Shown here: positions 45,501-57,500 of the stretch, in pieces
How the letters are laid out: each line of letters begins with the position of its first letter
Numbering within the stretch: position 1 is the first letter of the stretch
Assembly (NCBI RefSeq): GCF_963678635.1
Contig: NC_087068.1
Span: 48,505,724-48,569,723 of the forward strand
Length of the DNA stretch: 64,000 bases
Direction of reading: 5' to 3'
Source of the DNA: Symsagittifera roscoffensis
Lineage: Eukaryota > Xenacoelomorpha > Acoela > Convolutidae
The notes under the pieces: model-generated
Seen by the model: only the letters and a program-made list of their open reading frames with translations
Told to the model about the DNA's origin: nothing
The model's database searches: none
Made by a program: the position numbers and the translations under genes

Positions 45501-48500
45501 ACAATTTCCACTTCATTTCTTTTAATCGTAATCGTATCATTTGAGCCTTCGGTTTGGTTTCGATCCAACGTAAATGCTTCGTCAAATCTAGCAGGACCAA
45601 ACATTTCCTCTTTGCTAGCATGCGGCGTAAGAAGCTGAGGTCTTTCTGCTAGTGGTAGTGCCTCTGCGTAAGTGAGGTTGAAGGGATCCGGCGATGTAGC
45701 TCCTAGACAAAGAGTAGACGGACTTCGTCTGAAGAACGAGAACCCTTTCTTCGAAGGTACTGCTTCAGAGGGCGTGAAATCATCGATTGAACTCGAGCCG
45801 GTGGTAAGTCCCACAAAAATAGCTTCATCAAGAGAATCGTCTTCTTGGTCATAATCTTCCGTTTCCTCGTTGACGCTGTTAGTTTCTCCGTTAGGTCCGA
45901 CCAAATTTACATCTTGCGATTTAATAACCGCTTCTTTTCCGTTTTTCAAATAATATATCATAGCGTCCAGAACGTATGCAATGTGTTTGAAAGCCGAGAT
46001 ATCAATGACTGGCAAAGAGTCGGCGTGTTCGTTCGAGTGAGATCGCATTAGAGATAAAATGTAGTTTAGAAAATCTTTCCTGGCCGCTGAGCTATCTTGC
46101 TGTGCAGCTCTTGACGACCTTGAAACTCCACCTTCAAAAGCTCTTCGCGAGTTTGAAATCGAGTTTGATTCGGAGGAGGAGTTGGAGTTCGAGTTGGGTC
46201 CATTTGTTGAGTTTGTGCCTCGGCGCTGGTTTAGGTTCAGAGGATGCATAGGATGAGTTGTATCTGTGCTGTTAATGAGGGCAGATCCGAATCTCAACTG
46301 GGCTTCAGCCGAGTCCAGAACACATGAGAGCCATTCCCACGTTATGTAGAGACGCTTGTCAACATATTCCTAAAATACATTAAAACGGTTTAAAGAAAAC
46401 CAAGAATTAGTCTTAACGAGAAAGGAAAATTTTAAGGGCCGTCAGTAATTGCCTTGCTACTACATGCTTTTGTTCTACCTGTTAATATTTCAACATAAAA
46501 AAAGTTTTACAGGCCTAAAAACGAAAAAAAAATTCGACCAGAATGACTGTATTTGTAGTAAGATAGTCAGAGCTTTATGAAGTCAGGATTTATTCACGAG
46601 AGAATGAACAAACTTGTGAACTATTCAGCTCTCTGTGGAGAACCGATGTAGAGGCCATGATTACGGTCCACATGATTACGATCCATAATAAAGTTATTCA
46701 AGTTCAAAATACCTGCAAGGCGTCAAATTGCTGTTGAGTCATATACCCTCCGTCCGTTTCCTCTTCAGATGCCAAAAAGACCAATTCAGTCACCGACCGC
46801 ATGATCAGACTGAAGGCTCTGGACAACGACACATTCGTAGCCGTAGACGAACACGTATTCTCAGCCGCCGCACTTGAACTCAAAGAGGACCCTGGAACTC
46901 CCGCTCCAAGGTTTACAGCAGCAGCGGCTAGAGATCCTCCAGCACCTGCGGCAACCGCTGCCGCGTTTGATACACCCCCTCGCCTTATAGTTGAAGGATC
47001 GACGTAAATCATTCCTCGCGTCGGCGGTGCCGGAACAGCCACCGGTTGACCACCCACGGCCCATTGGATTGCAACCGGAACATTTCTGCTGGTTTGATGC
47101 TGATTTGAATTTGCATGCGAGCTCGCCATGTTATCTGCGACTGCAGCATCCAATGTCGATTCAGTAAGATAGAGGTCGTCCATTATTTCGTTTTCACCTC
47201 TGTGACCTTGGTCGGCTCCGACTTCCGACTCATCGTCTTGAGAGGAGGAGCGCGACTCTTCGCCATCCGACATCACTCCTCCATCTGATGCTCCTCCAAT
47301 TATGGGCCGCTCTCGGGTGCCCGGCGGTCCATTGTTAGCACCAATCCCACCACTCGAAAAGTCTAAATTGAGGCCAGGATTGATTTAATGTATTTTTGAA
47401 GGGAGCATATCTAACCTCTAGTTCGAATGCTCTTCTAATGAAACAGACAAAACCCCATATATAGTATAAAACTTGCATTCAGCTAGCTGGCAAATACTTT
47501 TCAATCATGCCTGATATACTAAATATCGTTTGTTGACAATCACCCAAAAAGTAATTAACAAAAATCCAACAATTTCAATTAAAACTAAGCTGAAAGTTAG
47601 TCCTCCGAAATCCAATGGCGAACAAATGTCAAAAAAGATGAAATGTATCTTGGAGCTCACAAATTACGTGTTGGAGTGCAAAAATTACGTGGGAGCTGAA
47701 AAATTCAGACAATTTGTTTTTTTTTCTGGAGTATTTCTATTAAATGATGAAATTATTCGGGTAGAAAACAAGAAATCATGAAACGTACATTTATATTCTT
47801 TTCTCAAAAATATTTAAGAAAAAACTCGAGCAAATAAAATTATCATGTAATTTATGTTGGTGTTCAATTGTGATAAACTTGATTTGACATATGAGATATG
47901 AATTTTTTTTATCTTCTTTCAAAACTTCGACTGTTTTCAAACTGCAGCTTCAACTTACACAACTCGGCACCTCCGCCGTCCACTCGCGACTGTCTGCCGC
48001 CATCCGGACTCATCGGCTCAGTAATGTCCGCAATCCCGTGTAAATTGTGGGGTGGACTCGCCATAGCATCTAGAGTGGTAGGATTCGATGCATTTACACC
48101 TGCCGACCTAAACAAATCTCGAAATCTAACTGAGTGTTGACACAGAGGCGAAGTAGCATTTGAAATACAAAAGTTAAAACATAGCCAACAGACACCTGAA
48201 AAAGAGTCAATGGCCGCAAGTAAACTGAAAAAAAAATTGACTTAGGTTTTAGAAATTTCAACTATCGAAATTCAAAGAAAAAATAGATGGCCGAAAAGCT
48301 CATCGAATTTCTAGAACAGTTGATGAGTGAATTGATTAAATTAACCCAATTTGAGACATAGGTAAATTTTTTATTTGGTAAAGTCAATCACGTTTTTCGT
48401 GACCTTTACAATTTCGCTGTTTGAGTTAGCTTGCCTTCCTTTTAACAAATAAAAAAAATGAACTTAGAAAACAGTCAAACCGCGAAAAATTAAATTTGAG

Positions 48501-51500
48501 CCGCTCTTTTCCAGTTTCCCCACCCCCTCCTAAATTTTCCACCCCCTCGGCAATTTGCATGTTAGAAATGTAGAAATTTGTTCACCTGTTCAGGCTGACA
48601 CGTTTTTAAGCAGTTTATTTCATGAATCGACCCTTAAGAGGCAAATTAAAGAAAAAAACTAACAACTGATTTGAAGATGCTATTGAATATGTGTCCCTTC
48701 CTCGCAAAAAAAAATCATTCAAGTATCATCTAGCAATACAAAAACTGGCAGCAACGAGTGTTTACAGCCCGTGCTTTTTAGCATCCCGAAAAAACGTAAA
48801 TTTTATTTTTAAATATGGCTGTGTAATGAAGTGGTCGGGATAATGATAATGGAAAAGAGTCAATGAACGCAAGTAAACAAACAAAATTCTGACTTGTTTT
48901 TTTTTCAAAGAATCACAACTATCTAATTTCAAAAAAATAGATGGCCTCAAAGCTCTTTGAATTTCTAGAACATTTTCTTTGATAAAATTAACCCAATGTG
49001 ACATCTCAAACTGGATCAATAGGTAAAATTTTTATTTCGCTGGGAAATCTGATAATTAAATTCCATTAACGAAATTAGAAGTCGATCAGGTTTTTCGTGA
49101 CCTTTACACTTTTGCCGTTCGATAGTGGAGTTTGCCTTCCTTTTAACAAAGGAAAAGAAATCAAAAGTCAAACCGCGAAAAATTAAAGTTTTCCTGGAAT
49201 TTTTAAAGACTTTTCCTGGAAAAAGATATAAAATAATCATAGCGACCTATATAATAGACTGAACTACGTTCATCGACTCTTTAGAAGTCCACTACCGAAG
49301 CTAAAGATAATCGCGTTTTCTCGCGCAATTTGCACTTTTGTGATTAGAGAACATGATTTGTCTTGTCTCCCTGTCAGCAAACTAATTTGAACCTCGTCAA
49401 AAAAATCGCCATATCACTTTCCTGTCTTGCAAACACCAGCGAATAAAACACATGCTATTAAATTGTCAAATAGAACAAAGACGTATACAGATACAAAAAA
49501 TTAGAAGTTTTCGTTCAACCCTAATGAAGGCGAATTAGGTTCGAAAATTTACCACCTAGCATAACACAATCATTTAACTTGTGCAAAAAAAAACAAGTGA
49601 GAGAAAAAATTTGAGCAATTTAAATTTCTTTGATTGGTTGTCAATTCTCTGCCATTCGTATCTTCGGTCAATTCACAATATCACACATACCTGTTGATTG
49701 GGCCTTGATTCGGATTGTGCGTTGCACTTGTATGGTCCACGTGGACCATGTGGTGTTGTTCCTCGCCCCCACTCGGCACATCCAGATCATCGTCGTCTTC
49801 CTCCTCCTCTTCGCTGTTGTCCACACCATCACTCTCCTCTTCCATCATGTCCACTTCGAATGTGACGTCATCTTCTCCCACTCCGCCCTACAAATGCAAA
49901 TCTTGAAGCAGGCAACGATTTCCGTTCTTATTTTCTCAATGACAATATTCGGCTCAGGTACTTAATGACAGTTTTCATTATTTTTATACTGTTTTTCAAA
50001 AAAACACTAGCTGATCGTAATTTTTAATTATCAAATTTTTGAGTGCATTACAAAATGTCTGCGCTAAACCTCGACTTTTGCTCTCCGATAGGGTAATTTG
50101 AGCACCGCTTGAAAACAAACTGAAAATATGAGCTATAAACAATTCCTATAAACTCTAAATAATAGAAAACGCACATCACTCATTAACTTTTATTAAGTGA
50201 AAAATCCCGAAGCTCAAAATTTGGATTCCTCAAAACCCAATTTGAGGAAACCAGATTATCAAATGATCTCATTAATCCTCTAGCATTTCAGAACTTAAAT
50301 GCCCAAAGCATTTCTGACAATTGTAACTACTAACATCAGCTGAGCTTCCGTGTCCGTCATCGTCCAAATCATCATTGTCTCCCAAGTCATGCTCGTCGTT
50401 GAAGTCATCCAATTGCAACACTCCTCCTCGACTCAGTCCCCCTCCCACACCTCCCCCACTATTCACTACTCCTCCTGGTCCACCTGAGCTGCTTCCGAAC
50501 ACGACACCTTCAAAGAGGGAAAACGAAGCTACAATCTATGCATTCAAGTATACTTACATTATCAATCAAGTAAACTTGCACACAGACAAAGAGGAGAAAA
50601 ACAAAGTTGACAAGAAACATCAAAAAATGGAATTGTGTCAAAATTAATAGTTTAAATGTTTATTTGAATGGGAAAAAAGAGATTAGACTAGCCTTCATTT
50701 CCATCTGAGAAACTGATGTCGCCCTCTCCCGGACCCGAATGAGTTCCAACTCGGCCTCCGAAGCTGTCTCTCGGGTCCTGTTGGTGCATTCCCAATCCAG
50801 GGATGTTTTCTTCTGGGTTTCGGTTGGATCCAGTCAGATCGCCAAAGGGTCTTCCAGGATGTCGTGTCTGAAATTTAGTGATTTACTGCTTGGCCTGAAA
50901 TCTTGAAAATTTAACCTGCAAATTCGTCAATCCTATATCATTTGTCGACTCTGCATTGACGCTCAATATTTTTTATTTCATTAGCAAATAGGTCACTTGT
51001 AAAATTCTGAATATAATTACGGATAGCTCAGGATTTTAATGGTATTTGAGTTAAATATCAAGTTCATTGCACTTGCATGTAGTTATAGTGCTACGCTGGA
51101 AATTCAGATAGTTACGGTAATAGCTTTATCACCTTTCGTTACAAGCTATTAGGTTATTTTTGAATCGTGTAAAGATAGCCAAAGACAGTTGGAAAATTGA
51201 CTTTTTCAAATGATTTTTTCTGAACATTTTTCAATTTGTGCCCAGACCACTTGAACAACACATTTAAACTTGAAAAACACTGAAACCGATCTTTTCTTGA
51301 TTGATAACTGCACTGGAAAAGTCCAATTTACAAGAGCAGAAAATGGCATTTTTTAGCCAATCAGCTATTAGAATTCTAAATCCTGAAGGAAACGAGACAG
51401 AGTTTTGGTAGAATTAAAAGGCTATTGATAGTGTGGACATTTAGTAACATTCTATTTTCTGCCATAAAAATGGTCCCTATCACTGTAAGTAAATACGTCG

Positions 51501-54500
51501 AAAGGGAACAAAACAGCCAAGTATCGGCCAACCGCAAACGAGCCGAGTATATTATCCAGCCCAAAGTTAGGCAATTCATGTTGAACATGCTTGATTCTTG
51601 TAACTATTAAATCATTTATAGATAACTATTATGTAACACTACCACCAGATACCTCATCACTGCGATCCCGAGAAGCACTTCGTTCCACTGTCACATTCAA
51701 ATTCCTCGACTGCACTCTAGAGGAGACTCCACCCCCACTACCACTTGCCCCTCCAGTATTAGCAGCAGCAGCAGCCGCTGCACTCTCCTCCGCAGTCACG
51801 TGTCTCCTGGCGGGAAGCGGCTCAATCGAGAACAACTCTGCACTACCTATAATTCAAACAGATCAAGATGCAGGCCATTTATGCACGAGGCAAAAGACGA
51901 AACACACGAGTTGTTCAGCCTTTTAAGGAGCACCGCTCTTTAGTGGCCTATTTTAGACTACAACCAAGTTTTCTGGTTATTTTCTGGGCTGCAAACTGTA
52001 CCCCCACGCACAGGAAACAAACCACCGACTTCTCGACTGACAGAAAGACATTATCTGCTACAGCAGATTTTAAAATTGAAAGTAACAAAACAGTTACACT
52101 CATAAATATTGAACGAAAACAACGATAATTCTTAACCAAGCCCAAAGAGTTTATCATAGTCAAACAAAACGAGTCTGAAGTCTCCGCCTTAGAGCAGTAC
52201 CGATATTAACACATTTACGTCGATGTTTTAAACAATTATTTGAATTATAAAAGAAAAATTACACGGAAGCCTTCATATCAAATAAATTTTTTGGATAAAA
52301 AAAATATTTATCACGAGGGTGAACATAGCAGCCAACAGAAAATTGGAAAGTGGAAATTAACTGAAGGAAACTGAAAACAAAATGATATACTTTTTTGAAT
52401 ATTTGAGTTTCGAACAAAAAATACAGCATTTAAAACTCTTTCAATTTCAAAAATCTTTCTTATGATTGACGCTTCTTTTAAAACCAATTCAATTAGAGAA
52501 AACTTGGCCAATAGATAAATTATTTATTCCACAGCGAAATAAAAAAAATATCCACTCTATTTCACGCAACTTATACTTTTATAACACACCATAGCAGCTG
52601 AGCTTCGCACCACTCGCGACACAAAAACGAATGACTATAATTAAAATCAAATGAAAAAAAGTTTTAGAAAAAAACGCAACAAAGCCATTTTGTACTTTTT
52701 TGCAATTTTTTCTAAACTTTTTGTCTTGTTCTTCGCCGCTGACTAAAGTTTCCAATGCTGCAGTTAATTTTGTTCCGGATGTTTTGATCCGGAACAAAAT
52801 TACATGCAGCATTAGAAACTTTACACAGAGGCGAAGCTTTGCTTCGCAAACACTATCGAGAACACGACAAAAAGCAGCTCTATAAAGTGCAATGAAAAAA
52901 AAGTAGAAATAAACCTCGAATTAGTAGAAATTCGACTACGTCTTGTATTTGATCTGCGACCTAGAGATTATGATTTTCACGCACTAACCAGTCAGCCACG
53001 CACGCTTAATACATCACAAACACTAGCCACAAATAAAGCAGAGAACAGATACTATAAAATTTCCAATGCTACAGATCGTGATTATAGCAAACGTGCCACC
53101 GAATAAGTGAACACTTTCATTTTACGAAGATTGGAAGAGAGTAAGTAACGCAAGTAACCATTAAAAAATCACTGACTTTCTTGAAAAAAGTAGATGCCCT
53201 TTAAGCTCTTCGAACTTCTAGAACGTTCATTCATAAAAGCATCAAGATGTACGAATGCACATCTGTAGTTATTAGAGACTTTTCCTGAAAAAAAAAACAA
53301 AAAAATCAGCAAGACCTGTATAAGAGTCGTCACTACGTTCATTACTCTTTAAAAAAAGAAGGTTCGTACTATTACACTATGCCGCTTGCGGAATGCTAGA
53401 AAGAATCTTAACTTTCAAAAGTCCCTTCTGCGAGTACTAACTAAGCCGAAAAAAATAAGCAGATACAAGAATTTTAAATAGCCGAAAATTTTCAGTTTTC
53501 AAAAACACAGGGACCGGCTGGAATCGATCAAACTCCCGGGCTTTGTCATAGCAAGCATGGGCGTTACAAAAACTTGGAAGAAAGGAGAACCTTCAAAAAA
53601 GTCGGATTACAGGAATTACGTCGACATAATTAAACAGACGGTCAATAGCCAGAACAAGTAAAGAAAAAACTCTACTTTGACGGATTCGAGCCACAAAACT
53701 TTGCCGTTTCAAGCAGGTTTGTTACCTCTAACCAAATGCACCGAATGGCTGATTGAATTTGAATTTACAATAGATCAGGTAAAACGCGTGTAAGATTTTT
53801 ACAAATTAGTTGTTAGAGGGAAAAAAGTCTAGTTACCAGTTGCAACTCCCTTACTAATTAGAGTAATTAGAGAGCTTTCGTAATTAAAGAAATGTAACGT
53901 TACCTTGTTTTTCGTCGGTTGTGCTAAGAGACATGAAGGGACGTGTAGGCCTGGAGATGCCCATTCTGACAGGGGCCAGGAGACAGTCGGCAGTCTCGAT
54001 CAACTCCTCAATCGCCACTCCCATCAACATGCGGAACACCGTCTTGCACTTCCTAAGTGGCTCCGAAGAGATCCTGAAACAATTAGTTCCAAAAAGCTCT
54101 TTACTTTATTTCGAGCAACAAGAATTATGCTAACATATTCAATTACAAATAATATGAGATACAGTATCTTCTGAGGCATAGGCAAAACAAGATAAACTAC
54201 TTGCGGAATATTTGAATTCGATATAATACTTGACACTTCAGGGACGCCAACGATTCACAAACTACAAATGAACCTAAAGATTCGAAAACTTTGGGAACAC
54301 TGCTGTTCCCTCACCTCTAAAACAGATAAGAACCCAGCCTTTAAATTGATACAATTTAGCCAAAGAGTTTGACATACCAGCACTCTAAGGAGAACCTAAG
54401 GAGAGCCCCCTGTAATAAGAAACACTAAAAACTAAGAATTACACTTTATTTTTCGAATTCTCAGCACTCTAAGGAGAACCTAAGGAGAGCCCCCTGTAAT

Positions 54501-57500
54501 AAGAAACACTAAAAACTAAAAATTACACTTTATTTTTCGAATTCTGAGTCTCCATGCTGAGAACTACGAATACTCTGCAGACAGATCTCACAAATCTCCT
54601 CACAACCAGAAGCGTTTCCGGGTTCCCATTCGCTTTCTTCAGTTGTGCCAAGAGAGTCTCACACAATTTCTCCAAGGTCACAAAACCAGTTTCATTTTTG
54701 CACTTCACAATCAATTTGTACGTGAAAGCGTCGAGCTTCGCAGATCCAGTTTGACTCTTCAAATATGAGCTTTGCATCGGCGAGAGGTCATCGTAAAGCC
54801 CAGGTCCAGTTGCAGATGACGTCGTATCGTCACTGACTACAGCGGGCGAATTTGCATTTTGCAGCATCAATGAGGAAACTGCTTTCCAGTTAACAACCGT
54901 TTGGCACAAGGCCATTCGACAGAACTTCGGGGGCTCCAAATTGTGATCTGGCATTCCATCCAGATTCTCAGTCTCCACTGGATTGTTCCTGTTACTCTTA
55001 CTGCCGTTGCTTCCCGAAACGCCTAGGCTGACGCTACTCTTCGACAGTCCGGATTGTTCCAACATCTGCCGAGAAATTGTGTTTACAAGACAAAGCAACA
55101 AATGCTCGCCTTTTCTGTTCGGCACTGCAGCTAAATTTGTATGTTGCAGCAACTCGACCAATAAGTCAAATCTTGCCTTTTGATCTCCCTCGATTAGGGC
55201 GCAGCATCGTCCTCGTCGCCAGCAATCACAATAAGCTGTCGGCCATATTTTCTTCAGTTTGCAATCATGACCTTTATGACACGTTTTAGCACATTCCGTG
55301 CAGCAGCAGTACGTATCATGTAGACCGCAAGTTCTGCATTCAAAAATGTCCTGGTTAATGTGAAGATTGCCAGTCCATGTGAAACTGCAGTTATCATTTC
55401 CACATAGCATGTACAGGGGCGAGTAGTCGGGATCGTCTCTTCGGAGCAGTTGGCTTCGAGACGAAATTGAAGATACTTGGCGGGATTTTCCAGCACAAGC
55501 TGGTGGGAACACCATGCTCATTAACACTTCCTAGAAAAAACAACATCTCATGTTTAACATGTAATTTACTAAATTTCCTGGATTTAGAAAAGCTTCGTCT
55601 ACCCATTTTTTTAGGTCGAACTGAATTGATTTCCCGAGCGCTCCCAGAACATTATATAGACTATTTTGACCAAAAAAAAATACATTTTTGGTTGGTGAGG
55701 AGGTCAAATCCCTGGGAGGAGGGCGTCCACACACCCCCTAAATCCGGCCCTGTACCGGTAGATCAAACAGCGATTTAGAGCTGTGGATGACTTCATCGAA
55801 CCGTGAATTTTTTGTTTCAATCTTTCAACCTTATCTCATTGATGATTAGCGAATTGCAATTAACGAACAAAGCCTCTATTTCAAAGCCTCAACTAACCTC
55901 GTCAAGTTTTTTCGTCAATTTGTTAGTCGCCAATCGTTTGGCTGCATTGAAAATCAACATGGCCATATTGTAAGCTCTCAAATTAATCGCCAACATTAGG
56001 GGCGTCATTCCACGTCCGTCTTGCAGCGACAGCAACTCCACAAGTCTCTTCTCAAAATTTCCTCGGCTGAAAGTGAGCAAAGTGATGAGGATCTTCAGAG
56101 CCGCTTTCTGTCTCTCTTCATCTGTGCTCGGAGTGGCCGAACTGTCTTTCTGACTAGCGACCGCTCGGCTAGTTAAATTAGTGGTGACTGTAGTCGTGTT
56201 TCCAATTGAACTCGATGTCGTGTGAGTGTTGCTTAGGGATGTTATTGCACTGTTCAGAATGGGACCAATGTTGGTTCTGGATGTCGGCGCCGAGATTGGA
56301 ATATCAATAAGAGACCCTAAAATGGGATCAAAATATCCATCCGAAAAAAAAACACGCATGCGATCAAAAATGAACGCTCAAAAACTGCTTGAACTGCTAC
56401 GACTCATCACATCCATATTTTCAATTTTATTTACCGATAGTAACAGTAGACGGGAATCGGTTGAAACTCGTGGAGACAGTGGAATATTACCTGTAGACAG
56501 TGGAATATTTTCATAGGCTGGCGGATCTGGCGGCCAAGCTATAGTGGGTATTGCATCGAAAGCACCTGCTGGCATAGACAGCTGTCTTCTTGCAGCCTCA
56601 GTCGCAGCATTCATTTCCTCTCTCAGCCTCCTGAGAATCTCAGCTCCATTCTGAAGCGCATTGGTCGCCGCAGTCAAAGATGCTGATGTTGTCGTCCCGC
56701 TTTGAGCCGCGGTAGTCGCGGCTGCACTTTGTTGCTCAAAATGAGATATGACTCGATCCGCGTCAATTGGTGTCTGCAGAATCGCGGATGCTGCCGACGT
56801 TACAGGTCCTGAAGAGTTCGTGTTGTGATCTGAACTAGACTGGTTTCCACTTTGTCTGTTACTCGTCGAACTTGAATCATCTTTGTGTTTAGTATTACCA
56901 CTGTTTGAAGATGATTGTTGATTCGTATTTGCTGTGGGACGCCCGATCGACACTAATGCGTGGATAATGTTTCTATTTCCGTCACATCTCTCCGCGACAA
57001 TCACCGGTCCTTCTTTCTCTGGATTTTGCTCGTATTCTGCGAGTCTCATTTCGACTGAATTCTGGTTACACTGGAGCACGGCTGACATGGTTGGACTCGA
57101 TTTAGTCACAAAAGCTGTGAGAAGAACTCTGTTAACAGACGGAGTGCCCTCTCGGACATGGTGGGTCCCCATAGCTGCCGTTTTGACAGGGAGCATGTTC
57201 AGAGTAGCTGGTTCTCTCATTTGACCTGCGTCGTCTTTGCACAAGGGGTACAGGCAGCCATTTCCATCCATCATTAATCTCCCAGGATCCTAACAATGAC
57301 AAGTTGGTAAGCGATCAACGCTCTGGAAGAATTTGGGTTATTAGTTATATTTACTGATTTATAGGATAAGATAACAAACAGAAAGCTGTAGAAGTATGAA
57401 TCGACTCAACTAAACTGAAAAACTAAGCCATTTGACAGTTTGTAAAGAATATTGACGCAAGAAAACAGAAAAAAAAACTGACTTGGTTTTTGAAAAACTG

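Noticed and set aside
45271-45621. Minus-strand frame within UBR5 exon 17
   Set aside because: Alternate-frame shadow of the UBR5 coding frame.
49630-49965. 111-codon plus-strand frame with hydrophobic stretches
   Set aside because: Antisense shadow of the acidic UBR5 exon 14; Asp/Glu codons read as Val/Leu/Ile on the opposite strand.
53640-53765. tRNA-like stretch (GGTTAGAGG and GGCTCGAATCC on the minus strand)
   Set aside because: Boxes are present but no second copy or full cloverleaf was found in the window; it could be another SINE but support is too thin to list.
54024-54236. Minus-strand frame across UBR5 exon 10
   Set aside because: It is in the wrong frame; the correct frame of the same strand gives the UBR5 sequence.
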